Shown here: positions 15,134 to 26,519 of the stretch, piece after piece
How positions within the stretch are numbered: position 1 is the stretch's first letter
Layout of the letters: every line of letters begins with the position of its first letter
Source of the DNA: an uncultured Bacteroidia bacterium
GTDB taxonomy: Bacteria > Bacteroidota > Bacteroidia > Bacteroidales > UBA932
Direction of reading: 5' to 3'
DNA: 64,000 nt
Assembly (NCBI GenBank): GCA_902801885.1
Contig: CADCJX010000008.1
Span: forward strand, 1 to 64,000
Program-made: the position numbers and the translations under genes
The notes under the pieces: model-generated
What the model was told of the DNA's origin: nothing
Databases searched by the model: none
Seen by the model: the letters and a program-made list of their open reading frames with translations, nothing else

Positions 15134-17571
15134 GCCACGCGGGTCTTGGCGATTTCGGCCTTGGAGGTGCCGGGCGTCGTGGTGTAGGATTCGGGGTCAC
15201 GGAAGCCTAAGAGGAAGGCTCCGATGTCCATCCGCTTCTTTCCGGCTATCTGGACCTCTTTCAAGGAAATCGCCCCGTCTTCCGTCGTTATCCACATGTA
15301 CGTCTTCCCATCGGATATGATATGTCCGCTCTGGTGTGAAGGGTGTGCCGATTCGGACGCCTCGATTCGCTCGGCGGAGAAGATCTTGAGCTGGAGGGGA
15401 GTGGAGCCGTCGCGGACTAGCTCCGTGAAGGCTGCAGGATAAGGACTGAGTCCGCGGATGAGGTTGTAGACCTGCCTTGTGGAGTCGTTCCAGTCTATAT
15501 GGCAGAGCTCACGGGTGAGCTTCGGAGCAGGCTTGAGGACTTCAGATCCCTGGATAAAGCTCCTCTGGAGCCTCGTGTCCACATTCTTCTCAATGAGTCC
15601 CTGGGCAGTCTGGACAACCATCTCTGCCCCGATCTCCATGAGTTTGTCATGAACATCTCCGGCAGTGTCGGTCTCGTCGACTGTGATGTCCTGGCGGAGG
15701 ATGATGCCTCCGGTGTCGATGTCCTTGTCTATCATGAAGGTGGTAGCACCTGTTCTGGTCTCACCGTTGATCACGGCCCAGTTTATGGGGGCAGCTCCAC
15801 GGTATTGTGGCAGCAAGGCCGCGTGGAGATTGAAGGTGCCCAGCCTGGGCATGCTCCAGACTTCCTGAGGCAGCATCCTGAAAGCTACTACCACGAACAT
15901 GTCTGCCTTGAATGTACTCAACTGGCTGAGGAACTCAGGGTCCTTGAGCTTGACTGGCTGAAGGATGGGGATGCCACGTTCTGCAGCGAACTTCTTGACA
16001 GCGCTTTCATTGACTTTCTGTCCACGTCCGCTTGGTTTGTCTGCTACAGTGACGACACCAACTACGTTGTAGCCATTGTCGAGCAAAGCCTTGAGGGAAG
16101 CGACCGCGAACTCGGGAGTTCCCATGAAGACGATCCTGGTCTTCTTGAAGAATCCGGCGATCTTGCTGCGGAATCTTCTCCACCAATTCTTGATAGTGTC
16201 CATGTTTGATAGATCCTGGTCGTGTGCTGCCCTTGAGGTCAGGTATACTCCTATTGGCATCAAGACCATTGCCGAACCGAAAGCTCCGACCCATGCGCTG
16301 ACGCTTCCGTCTCTTGCCAGTTTAACTCCTGTGATGTCCACAATCCAATAGAGTAGGAAGAACAGTGCAGCTACGATGGCTGAAACACCGAGTCCTCCCT
16401 TGCGGATCAGGGCACCAAGTGGGGCACCGATAAAGAACATGATAAGGCAGGCGATGGCCTGGCCATAGCGTCTGAGGAACTCCAGAAGAGTCCATCTCAG
16501 GCGGACCGTGTAGTCGAATGAACCGAATTCGTAGTTCTGGAGATTGCCCTGTACCTGCTCGGCAGTGTTGGCAGCCCTCTCAAGAGCGAAAGCTTTCATC
16601 CTATCGTCCTTGAACTGGAGATAATCCGGATCTTCGAAATTCCTTGTGATGCCGGATGGAACGGTGTCGAGCTGACTGTTCTGAGAGAAGAGGTAGGAAG
16701 CTGCCGTGTACATCAGTTGGGATGCCTTGGTGCTGTCCCTGACTAGTCTCAGGGTGTCCTTGTCTTCGCGGAGCCTCCAAAGCGGCAAGGCCTTGACCTG
16801 GTCACCGTACCTTGCGCTGTCAGACTTCTGGAAAGCATAATTCTCAAGGGCTACCACCATCTCCTGCTTCGTGAAATCTATCTTCTGAAGCTGTAGGGAG
16901 GTGTCCTTGTAGGCTTTGTCGTTGGTTTCCTGATAGTTGGTCCCGTTGTACATCTTGATCGTCAGGTAGGACTTGTCCTTGGACATTCGAATCATGGCGG
17001 AATCGGCCAAGGTAAGCCTCGTGTTGCCTTTCCCGTGATGGTCATACAGCATGACATCGTTCATCATGCCGTCCGGAGAAGTCGATCCTACCCTGAGGAC
17101 ATAGCCTTCTACTCCGTCATAGAAGACTCCGTCAGGGATCTTGATCTCGTTCTTTGTCCTTTTGATGTCGTCCCTGAGAGTGAATATTTCATTGAATGCT
17201 ACGGGGACCAGTTCATTGATGACGAAATAGGTACCTACGCTGATCAGTGTCGAAGCCACCATCAGCGGAGTCATGATCCTGAGAACGGAGACTCCTGCTG
17301 CCTTCAGTGCAATAAGCTCATTGTTCTCACCCATGCTGCCGACGGTCATCATCGATGCAAGCAGGGTGGCAAGCGGAAGGGCGAGGGGAAGCACGGTGCA
17401 GCTGCCCCAGAAAAGGAATTCGACTATAATCTTGAAATCCAGGCCTTTCCCGACAAGTTCGTCGATATAGACCCATAGGAACTGCATCACCAGGATGAAG
17501 ATGACTACAAGTAGGATCATGAAGAATGGTCCTATGAACGAAGTCAATATGAATCTGTCAAGTCTCTTCAT
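15130..17571 (-). CDS. fusion of LptG-type LPS export permease with methionyl-tRNA formyltransferase
   Basis: One 813-residue frame without a stop. Residues 1-455 are a YjgP/YjgQ (LptF/LptG) permease: helices at about 8-32, 52-76, 98-120 and three more at 365-445 flanking a periplasmic beta-jellyroll of about 240 residues. A basic stretch (NWWRRFRSKIAGFFKK, 462-477) leads straight into TRIVFMGTPEFAV, the N-terminus of Fmt, which runs to the end with FNLHAALLPQYRGAAPINW (catalytic Asn and His) and MIDKDIDTGG (catalytic Asp). LptG extrudes lipopolysaccharide to the Lpt bridge; Fmt formylates initiator Met-tRNA. The permease C-terminus faces the cytosol, so a tethered Fmt is topologically possible. 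An internal ATG at 16201-16203 (Met457) could also yield a separate Fmt. I checked the junction codons and found no break. Confidence 0.85.
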   Translation of the reverse strand: MKRLDRFILTSFIGPFFMILLVVIFILVMQFLWVYIDELVGKGLDFKIIVEFLFWGSCTVLPLALPLATLLASMMTVGSMGENNELIALKAAGVSVLRIMTPLMVASTLISVGTYFVINELVPVAFNEIFTLRDDIKRTKNEIKIPDGVFYDGVEGYVLRVGSTSPDGMMNDVMLYDHHGKGNTRLTLADSAMIRMSKDKSYLTIKMYNGTNYQETNDKAYKDTSLQLQKIDFTKQEMVVALENYAFQKSDSARYGDQVKALPLWRLREDKDTLRLVRDSTKASQLMYTAASYLFSQNSQLDTVPSGITRNFEDPDYLQFKDDRMKAFALERAANTAEQVQGNLQNYEFGSFDYTVRLRWTLLEFLRRYGQAIACLIMFFIGAPLGALIRKGGLGVSAIVAALFFLLYWIVDITGVKLARDGSVSAWVGAFGSAMVLMPIGVYLTSRAAHDQDLSNMDTIKNWWRRFRSKIAGFFKKTRIVFMGTPEFAVASLKALLDNGYNVVGVVTVADKPSGRGQKVNESAVKKFAAERGIPILQPVKLKDPEFLSQLSTFKADMFVVVAFRMLPQEVWSMPRLGTFNLHAALLPQYRGAAPINWAVINGETRTGATTFMIDKDIDTGGIILRQDITVDETDTAGDVHDKLMEIGAEMVVQTAQGLIEKNVDTRLQRSFIQGSEVLKPAPKLTRELCHIDWNDSTRQVYNLIRGLSPYPAAFTELVRDGSTPLQLKIFSAERIEASESAHPSHQSGHIISDGKTYMWITTEDGAISLKEVQIAGKKRMDIGAFLLGFRDPESYTTTPGTSKAEIAKTRVA

Positions 17572-17592
17572 ACCTTGATGCCGGATGGGGCT

Positions 17593-20211
<2,619 letters not shown>

Positions 20212-20239
20212 ATCCTTTTATGATTTGGCACGGAAATGG

Positions 20240-20247
20240 CAAAATTA
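20240..20247 (-). promoter_or_regulatory. -7 promoter box for alaS operon
   Basis: The minus strand reads TAATTTTG, a TAnnTTTG match 29 bases before the alaS ATG. A second match, TAAATTTG, lies at 20251-20258; I cannot tell which is used. Confidence 0.45.
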
Positions 20248-20279
20248 TAACAAATTTAGCGATTTATAGCAAAAAAGGG

Positions 20280-20287
20280 TATATTTG
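20280..20287 (+). promoter_or_regulatory. -7 promoter box immediately before the first M23 peptidase gene
   Basis: TATATTTG matches the Bacteroidetes consensus and ends only six bases before the ATG at 20294, so transcription would start at or within a few bases of the start codon, giving a leaderless message. Confidence 0.6.
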
Positions 20288-20293
20288 CGAGCT

Positions 20294-21298
20294 ATGAGAA
20301 ATTATATTCTCAATCCAGAGACCTTGTTGTACGAGATCAAGGAGGCTTCCCTCAGATCGAAACTCTTCAAGGTTTTACTTCTGTTGGCCGGTAGCATTGC
20401 GCTGGCCTTGCTGTACATTTGGGTGTTCACGTCCGTCCTTGGCATGGATCTCCCTAAGACAGCAATCCTGAAGGCTGAAAAGGCACGCTGGGATGCCAAG
20501 ATAGACGTGCTGAACTCCCACCTCGACAGGTATGAAAGCAACCTGGACGCCCTCCAGGTCAGGGATGACGACATCTACAGGTCGATATTCGGAATGAACG
20601 AGATTCCCGCATCCGTCAGGATGGCCGGAATCGGAGGAGTGGACAAATATTCCTATCTTGATGGTCTCGAGAGTAACAATGTATTGAAGAACACTGCGTT
20701 ACGCATTGACCGACTCACGAGAAGGACTTATGTGCAGAGCAAGTCTTTTGACGAGGTGGCAGCCGTTTCCAAGCAGGCGGGAGACATGGCTTCCTGCATT
20801 CCCGCAATCCCTCCGATAGTTCCGGATGCTTCGAAATACAATTTTTCAAGTCCTTTCGGCTACAGGACCGACCCTTTCACAGGTGAGGCCAGGCTGCATT
20901 CTGGCGTTGACCTTGCCATGAAGGTAGGCAATCCTGTCTACGCGACTGGTGACGCCGTAGTGGAAGCCGTCAATTTCGATTTCTTCGGCTACGGCAACAC
21001 TATCATCCTTAACCATGGTTTCGGCTACCAGACTCTTTACGCCCATCTCAACTCGGTGAATGTGATCGAGGGGATGAAGGTGAAGAGGGGAGACTGCATT
21101 GCCGAGACCGGACAGTCCGGACGAGCCAGCGGACCGCATCTCCATTATGAAGTCCATTATAAGGGAGAAAAGGTCAATCCGGCCAATTACTTTGACCTTT
21201 CCATGTCCAAGGATGAATACCTTGCCATGGTTGGCAAGCGGGAGGCAGAATCCCAGGCCGTCCTGACAAGGCGTCCTTTCAGTGTTTCACGCAGATAA
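20294..21298 (+). CDS. membrane-anchored M23 family peptidase (first of a tandem pair)
   Basis: The ATG at 20294 is chosen over the TTG at 20285, which overlaps the promoter box. About 334 residues: a cytoplasmic N-terminus, one membrane helix (about 25-48, ending ALLYIWVFTSVLG), a short coiled coil and a C-terminal LytM/M23 domain. The domain has the zinc ligands in RLHSGVDLA (His, Asp), and LHYEV within GPHLHYEVHY, plus the active-site His of TLYAHLNS. M23 enzymes cut peptidoglycan peptide cross-links in the periplasm. The anchor and coiled coil resemble those of cell-shape or division-linked LytM proteins. The next gene is a paralogue of identical design 12 bases downstream. Confidence 0.88.
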   Translation: MRNYILNPETLLYEIKEASLRSKLFKVLLLLAGSIALALLYIWVFTSVLGMDLPKTAILKAEKARWDAKIDVLNSHLDRYESNLDALQVRDDDIYRSIFGMNEIPASVRMAGIGGVDKYSYLDGLESNNVLKNTALRIDRLTRRTYVQSKSFDEVAAVSKQAGDMASCIPAIPPIVPDASKYNFSSPFGYRTDPFTGEARLHSGVDLAMKVGNPVYATGDAVVEAVNFDFFGYGNTIILNHGFGYQTLYAHLNSVNVIEGMKVKRGDCIAETGQSGRASGPHLHYEVHYKGEKVNPANYFDLSMSKDEYLAMVGKREAESQAVLTRRPFSVSRR

Positions 21299-21310
21299 GG
21301 AGACGGCAGG

Positions 21311-22255
21311 ATGGACAGGTACGTTTTCGACAGGACCAGGATGGAATTCCGGAAAGTTACCCACTCGGTGTGGAACATTCTCGGGAAAGCCTTGAAATAC
21401 TTTGTCATCACGGCATCGCTGGCCGTCGTCTATTACATCGTCTTCGCACTCCTGGTGAACACCGATTCGGAGCGAAAGCTCAAGAGAGAGAACCAGATGT
21501 ACAGCCGTATGTATGACGAGATGGTACGCAAGGAACAACTTGTCGGGGATGTCCTGGAGAACCTTAAAGTAAAGGATGACGAAATCTACCGCCAGCTTTT
21601 CAACTCCGATGCTCCGGATCTGGGAATCATGTATCCAGAAGGCCTGTTGTCCGTGATTGATTCTGTCCAGGACAAGGACATCGTGGATTATGTAGGGAAG
21701 AAACTGGATTTGCTGGAGGAGGCCTCTGGCAATGTTGAAGAGAATTTCCAGCATGTGATGAAGATACTTTCCGAAGGAGGGAAACTGCCTCCGTTGTCCA
21801 ATCCCCTGCATGATTTCTCCTATGCAAGGACTGGAGCCTCTGTCGGAGAAAAGATCAATCCATTTTACAAGGTTGCTGTCATGCACGGAGGCCTGGACCT
21901 GATCTCCCAGCAGGGCGATCCTGTCTACGCATCGGCGGACGGTGTCGTGAAGGATGTGGACCATTCCACAAAGGGCCTGGGCAACGTGGTGACGATAGAC
22001 CATGGCAACGGTTTCATCACAAGATATGCCCATTTGGAGAACACAAGGGTAAGCAAGGGACAGAAGGTGACAAGGGATAAGCAGATAGGACAGGTCGGGA
22101 TGTCGGGTAACTCTTTCGCTCCTCATCTCCACTACGAAGTTCTGAAAGACACCTTGAGAGTCGATCCGCTGAACTTCCTCTTTGCCTCGGTGAGCCCTGA
22201 GGACTATATGGGGATGCTGTTCATGTCATCCAACACAGGACAATCAATGGACTAA
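21311..22255 (+). CDS. membrane-anchored M23 family peptidase (second of the pair)
   Basis: 314 residues with the same plan as its upstream neighbour: membrane helix at about 26-50, a coiled coil (RKLKRENQMYSRMYDEMVR) and a C-terminal M23 domain with MHGGLDLIS, TRYAHLENT and APHLHYEVL, so all catalytic zinc ligands and the general-base histidine are retained. Expected to be a periplasmic peptidoglycan endopeptidase. The intact sites in both copies argue against one being merely a regulatory (degenerate) LytM factor. It is followed by the MerR-type regulator after 11 bases, in one likely operon. Confidence 0.88.
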   Translation: MDRYVFDRTRMEFRKVTHSVWNILGKALKYFVITASLAVVYYIVFALLVNTDSERKLKRENQMYSRMYDEMVRKEQLVGDVLENLKVKDDEIYRQLFNSDAPDLGIMYPEGLLSVIDSVQDKDIVDYVGKKLDLLEEASGNVEENFQHVMKILSEGGKLPPLSNPLHDFSYARTGASVGEKINPFYKVAVMHGGLDLISQQGDPVYASADGVVKDVDHSTKGLGNVVTIDHGNGFITRYAHLENTRVSKGQKVTRDKQIGQVGMSGNSFAPHLHYEVLKDTLRVDPLNFLFASVSPEDYMGMLFMSSNTGQSMD

Positions 22256-22266
22256 AACATAATAAC

Positions 22267-22584
22267 ATGGATAAATTGTACTACACCATCGGCGAGGCCG
22301 CTGAAATCCTAGGGGAGAGCACATCCCTGGTGAGATTCTGGTCCAATTCATTCCCTAAATACATCAAGCCTCACAGGAATGCCAAGGGCAACAGGCTCTT
22401 CACTGTCGAAGACATGGAATGCCTGAAGCAGATCCATCTTCTTGTTAAGGAGCAGGGACTGACTCTTGAAGGTGCATCCAAGAAACTTGCAGCTGACCGC
22501 AAGACTGTCGACGGAAGGGTCAAGGCTTTGGACAGTCTCAAGGAGATCCGCAGGCAGTTGGTAGAGGTGAGGAAGTCGTTATGA
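22267..22584 (+). CDS. MerR family transcriptional regulator
   Basis: 105 residues. The first ~70 form a MerR winged helix: YYTIGEAAEILGESTSLVRFW with the wing NRLFTVEDMECLKQIHLLV. A short helical dimerisation tail follows and there is no ligand-binding cysteine cluster, so it is not a metal sensor of the classical kind. It is the short form common in Bacteroidetes between M23 and NIF3 genes. Its stop overlaps the ATG of the next gene (ATGA), implying coupled translation. The target is unknown. Confidence 0.85.
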   Translation: MDKLYYTIGEAAEILGESTSLVRFWSNSFPKYIKPHRNAKGNRLFTVEDMECLKQIHLLVKEQGLTLEGASKKLAADRKTVDGRVKALDSLKEIRRQLVEVRKSL

Positions 22585-23360
22585 CAGTAAGGGCCATAAC
22601 CGATGCCATAGAGGCATTCGCTCCTCTTTCCATTCAGGAAAGCTGGGACAACAGCGGGCTTATAGTCGGTTCTCCGGACCAGGAGGTCAACGGTGTCCTC
22701 GTCGGTTTCGACTGTACTCCCGAGCTTGTGGACGAGGCGGTGGCTTGTGGTGCGGACATGATTGTCACCCATCATCCGCTCATTTTCGGTGGAATCAAGA
22801 AGATCTCTCCGGACGATCCTACAGGACTCGCACTTATCAAGGCGATTTCAGCGGGAGTCGCCGTCTATGCTGCCCACACAACAGCTGACAAGGTCCTGGA
22901 AGGAGTCAGCGGGGCTATGGCCAGAAGGCTAGGGCTGAAGAGTATCGAGGTGCTGGACAAGGAGGCAGATGGGGTAGGTCTTGGAGCAGTAGGAGACCTG
23001 GAGATGCCGATGTCTTCCGAAGAGTTCATTGCTTTCGTCAAAGACAGGTTCGGCCTGACTGTCGCCAGGTGCTCACATCTTCTGGATGGAAACATATCTC
23101 GCGTGGCCATGTGTGGGGGCTCAGGCTCGTCCCTTATCTCCAAGGCAATGGAAGCCGGAGCGCAGGCTTACCTTTGCGGAGACATCTCATACCATCATTT
23201 CTTTACCCCTAAGAACTTTATGCTCATCGATATAGGCCATTTCGAGGGGGAAGTGGAAATTTGCCAGGTAATATTTTCTCTCTTAAGGAAAAAATTTCCT
23301 ACCTTTGCAGTCCGTACCAGCTCGAAGCTGGAGTCGGCCAACCCTGTATTTTATTATTAG
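22581..23360 (+). CDS. NIF3-like dinuclear metal centre protein (GTP cyclohydrolase I type 2 family)
   Basis: 259 residues, the short single-domain form of the NIF3/YbgI family. Metal-binding residues are visible: THHPLIFGG, AAHTTADKV near the middle, and DIGHFEGE close to the C-terminus. Family members form hexameric toroids with a two-metal site in each subunit; the biochemical role is unsettled despite the annotation as GTP cyclohydrolase type 2. In Bacteroidetes the gene usually precedes the zinc-ribbon coiled-coil gene, as here. The end of the gene contains the promoter box for that neighbour. Confidence 0.88.
   Translation: MTVRAITDAIEAFAPLSIQESWDNSGLIVGSPDQEVNGVLVGFDCTPELVDEAVACGADMIVTHHPLIFGGIKKISPDDPTGLALIKAISAGVAVYAAHTTADKVLEGVSGAMARRLGLKSIEVLDKEADGVGLGAVGDLEMPMSSEEFIAFVKDRFGLTVARCSHLLDGNISRVAMCGGSGSSLISKAMEAGAQAYLCGDISYHHFFTPKNFMLIDIGHFEGEVEICQVIFSLLRKKFPTFAVRTSSKLESANPVFYY
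23300..23307 (+). promoter_or_regulatory. -7 promoter box inside the 3' end of the NIF3 gene
   Basis: TACCTTTG, a full TAnnTTTG match, lies 75 bases before the ATG of the zinc-ribbon gene at 23382. It suggests that the zinc-ribbon gene and perhaps dnaB have their own promoter. Confidence 0.5.
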
Positions 23361-23381
23361 TCAGATATCATCAGCTACACC

Positions 23382-24194
23382 ATGGCAACCAAGAAAATCA
23401 AGAAAGTCGAAACTCCGATAGACCAGAGGGAAACCTTCGTCTCCCTCCAGAAGAATTTTGCAGACTCCGAGATCAGCGTCGAGGAAAAACTCAAGACGCT
23501 CTATGCTCTTCAGGAGGCTGATTCCGCGATCGACAAGATAGTCCAGCTCCGCGGTGAACTTCCTTCGGAGGTAGAGGCACTTGAGAACGAACTTGCCGAC
23601 CTCAAGGCCCGCATGGCCCAGGACAATGCAGTGATCGAGGCCTATAACCAGACCATTTCCGACAGCAAGCAGAACATGGTCGACTGCGATCTCCAGATAG
23701 AGAAGTACCAGAAGCAGCTGGAGGAGATTTCCAACAGCCGTGAATTCGACTCCATCAACAAGGAGATCGAGAACCAGGGCCTTCTCCGCCAGATCGCAAT
23801 GAAGACTATCAACGACACAAAGACCGCCATCGCTGAGAAGAAGGAGGATATCGAGAACCTCAAGGATTTCATTGCAGTCCGCAATGAAGACCTCAAGGCC
23901 AAGAAGGAAGAGCTTGCGACCATCGTCGAGTCCACTTCAAAGGATGAGAAGAGGCTCCAGGCCGTGAGGGATGAGTGCGCTTCCAAGATCGATCCCAGGA
24001 CCATGAGTGCTTATGACCGTATCCGTGGCAGCGTCCACAACCATCTGGCAGTTGTGTCCGTGTACAACGGAGATTCCTGCGGAGGTTGCTTCAACACCAT
24101 CACTCCCCAGCGCCTTGTGGAGATAGCTTCCAACAAGAAACTCATCATCTGCGAGCATTGCGGCAGGATCATCGTGAACCCTGATTTCGAATAG
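23382..24194 (+). CDS. coiled-coil protein with C-terminal C4 zinc ribbon
   Basis: 270 residues. Positions 25-200 are nearly continuous coiled coil, rich in Glu, Lys and Leu heptads. The C-terminus has a zinc ribbon with two CxxC knuckles, CGGCFNTI and CEHCGRIIV, ending NPDFE. This is the DUF/zf-RING_7 type often annotated C4-type zinc ribbon protein. The fold suggests nucleic acid or ribosome-associated binding but no activity is established. It follows the NIF3 gene after 21 bases and precedes dnaB by 16. Confidence 0.85.
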   Translation: MATKKIKKVETPIDQRETFVSLQKNFADSEISVEEKLKTLYALQEADSAIDKIVQLRGELPSEVEALENELADLKARMAQDNAVIEAYNQTISDSKQNMVDCDLQIEKYQKQLEEISNSREFDSINKEIENQGLLRQIAMKTINDTKTAIAEKKEDIENLKDFIAVRNEDLKAKKEELATIVESTSKDEKRLQAVRDECASKIDPRTMSAYDRIRGSVHNHLAVVSVYNGDSCGGCFNTITPQRLVEIASNKKLIICEHCGRIIVNPDFE

Positions 24195-24210
24195 ACACTA
24201 ACATAACTAT

Positions 24211-25683
24211 ATGCCTGACAAGCCTAAATCCACAAGGAAAAAGGCCCAGGCAGTCAATCTGGACACACTTGGGCTTGAGATGGGAAACAAACCGCCTCAA
24301 GCTCTTGAAGTCGAAGAGGCTGTCCTCGGAGCCATGCTCATCGAGCCCTCATCCGTCGACATGGCGCTTGAGGAATTGTCTCCTTCATGTTTCTACGACC
24401 CTCGTCACAAGATGATATATGAGGCGATGTCCGAGCTTGTCAACGAGCACACATCGGTGGACATAGTGACAGTGAGTTCGAAGCTTCGTGAGAAAGGCAA
24501 TCTCGAGGCGGTCGGAGGCCCTGTGGCCATAGCCGGACTCTCTGAGAAAGTCGGAGCAGCCGCTCATATCGAGTACTATGTCAAGATCCTTAAGCAAAAG
24601 AGTATCCAGAGGGATCTGATCACTGCGTCCTACGAGATACTCAGGGATTCGTACGACGATTCCGTGAAAGTTGACCAGCTTATAGATGAGGCTCAGACAA
24701 AGGTCTACAATGCAATCCAGAACAATCTCAAGAAAGATGTCCAGGAGGTCGGTTCCATCATCAACGATGCCTTGCGTGAGGTTGAAAAGAACCAGAAAAT
24801 CGACGGTTTGAGCGGTGTGCCTTCCGGATTCCCTTCATTGGACAGGGTTACCCGTGGATGGCAGAAGTCCGATCTGATCATACTTGCAGCCCGTCCTTCC
24901 GTAGGTAAGACTGCTTTCGCGCTCAACCTTGCCAGGAACGCTGCAGTCGACAACAACATGCCTGTCGCAGTGTTCTCCCTTGAGATGTCGGCTCTCCAGC
25001 TTGTTATGAGGCTTATGACAACCGAGTCCGGCCTGCCTGCCGACAAGCTAAAGGGCGGTGCCAAGCTGGATCCATGGGACTGGCAGCAACTCGAGACCAG
25101 GCTGGCAGCCCTTTCAAAGGCTCCGCTATACATCGACGACACTCCGAGCATACCTCTGATGGAGTTCAGGACCAAGGTCAAGAGACTCGTGAAATCAAAA
25201 GACGTTCGTCTTGTAATCGTAGATTATCTCCAGCTGATGCAGGGCCCGGTAGAGCTCCGAGGTCTCCGTGAGCAGGAAGTCGCTGCCATCTCCAGAACCC
25301 TCAAGGCTACCGCGAAGGAACTCAATGTACCGATCATAGCCCTTTCACAGCTTTCCAGGAACGCTGTCCAGAGGACCGGCGGTACCGGCAAGCCCCAGCT
25401 GAGCGACCTTCGTGAGTCCGGTTCCATCGAGCAGGACGCGGACATGGTGATATTCATTCATCGTCCGGACTATGTCGGCCTCGGTGAGACTCCCGATGGT
25501 AAGGAGACCACACAGATCATTATCGCTAAGCATCGTAACGGTGAAGTCTGCGACATCGACATGCTCTTCAAGTCCGACCAGGTACGCTTTGTCGAACCTG
25601 GAGATTCCCTTGCAGCCCAGGCGGAATACATGGGCACGGAATCTGCTATGAACAGTGAATTCGACAATAATCCTGATTTCTGA
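24211..25683 (+). CDS. dnaB: replicative DNA helicase DnaB
   Basis: 490 residues, full length. The N-terminal helical primase-interacting domain begins KPPQALEVEEAVLGAML; the RecA-like C-terminal domain has Walker A ARPSVGKTAFALN, Walker B LVIVDYLQLM and the arginine-finger region DLRESGSIEQDADMV. The hexamer unwinds the chromosome at the fork and binds primase. No intein is present, which is worth noting because DnaB is a frequent intein host. Its TGA shares a base with the next start codon. Confidence 0.97.
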   Translation: MPDKPKSTRKKAQAVNLDTLGLEMGNKPPQALEVEEAVLGAMLIEPSSVDMALEELSPSCFYDPRHKMIYEAMSELVNEHTSVDIVTVSSKLREKGNLEAVGGPVAIAGLSEKVGAAAHIEYYVKILKQKSIQRDLITASYEILRDSYDDSVKVDQLIDEAQTKVYNAIQNNLKKDVQEVGSIINDALREVEKNQKIDGLSGVPSGFPSLDRVTRGWQKSDLIILAARPSVGKTAFALNLARNAAVDNNMPVAVFSLEMSALQLVMRLMTTESGLPADKLKGGAKLDPWDWQQLETRLAALSKAPLYIDDTPSIPLMEFRTKVKRLVKSKDVRLVIVDYLQLMQGPVELRGLREQEVAAISRTLKATAKELNVPIIALSQLSRNAVQRTGGTGKPQLSDLRESGSIEQDADMVIFIHRPDYVGLGETPDGKETTQIIIAKHRNGEVCDIDMLFKSDQVRFVEPGDSLAAQAEYMGTESAMNSEFDNNPDF

Positions 25684-26519
25684 TGAGAATAGTTTCCAGA
25701 ATCACCTACGTTGCAGCGGTCATCCTTTTGACTGCAATCTCTTTGGGTGCGCAGAACGGGAAGAACTGCCTCCCTCTGAACCTGTCAAGGGACAAGATTG
25801 CTTTCAAGGGAGGTGAGAACCTTGTTTACACCGTCCATTACAAATTGGGACTTATCAATGCTGATGTGGCTCAGGCAACGCTGAAACTTGATTCAACGGT
25901 GCTCAACGGACAGAAATGCTATCATGGATCTCTCAGAGGCAAGACCCAGAAGATCTATGAGCAGGTGTTCAAGCTCAAGGAGGACTTCGACTGCTGGTTT
26001 ACCTGTGACGGCCTCAAGCCCGTGAAATTCACTAGGGACTGCGTCGAGGGCAATTACTGGTGCACCAACCTCTACACGTATTCTTCCAATGAGATCCATG
26101 CTCAGATAAACAACTCGAAGAAAGGGGAGTTTACCGTCACCTTGCCTAAGGATGACTGCACCTATGATGTAGCCATGCTGTTTTTCATGCTCCAGAACAT
26201 GGATGTGTCAAAACTGAAGGAAGGAGGACGGTATCCGATGAGCTATGCTTGTGACCATAAGGTCCACGACATCCATTTCGTCTATTATGGAAAGGAGACC
26301 CGTAAGGTTGCCGGCAAGCAGATGAGATGTCTCAAGTTCGGATTCGAGGTCCCGAAGGGTGAGTCGTTTGACGGTGACAAGTCCTTGATGGCTTGGTTTT
26401 CAGACGACGACAATAAGATTCCTGTGTATTTCGTAGCTCCACTAAAGGTAGGTCAGGTTCGCGGGCGCCTGAACTCATATTCAGGACTTAAGAACCCTGT
26501 TTCGTGCATCGTCGAATAA
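25683..26519 (+). CDS. exported DUF3108 domain protein
   Basis: 278 residues with a signal peptide (RITYVAAVILLTAISLGA, about 5-22). The mature part starts FKGGENLVYTVHYKLGLINA, the hallmark of the DUF3108 family, predicted beta-rich periplasmic proteins of unknown role that are widespread in Bacteroidetes. No catalytic motif is evident. It overlaps dnaB by one base and the rseC-like gene by one base (TAATG), so it is embedded in this operon. Confidence 0.8.
   Translation: MRIVSRITYVAAVILLTAISLGAQNGKNCLPLNLSRDKIAFKGGENLVYTVHYKLGLINADVAQATLKLDSTVLNGQKCYHGSLRGKTQKIYEQVFKLKEDFDCWFTCDGLKPVKFTRDCVEGNYWCTNLYTYSSNEIHAQINNSKKGEFTVTLPKDDCTYDVAMLFFMLQNMDVSKLKEGGRYPMSYACDHKVHDIHFVYYGKETRKVAGKQMRCLKFGFEVPKGESFDGDKSLMAWFSDDDNKIPVYFVAPLKVGQVRGRLNSYSGLKNPVSCIVE

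Noticed and set aside
24211-25683. possible intein in DnaB
   Set aside because: Length and motif spacing match an uninterrupted DnaB.
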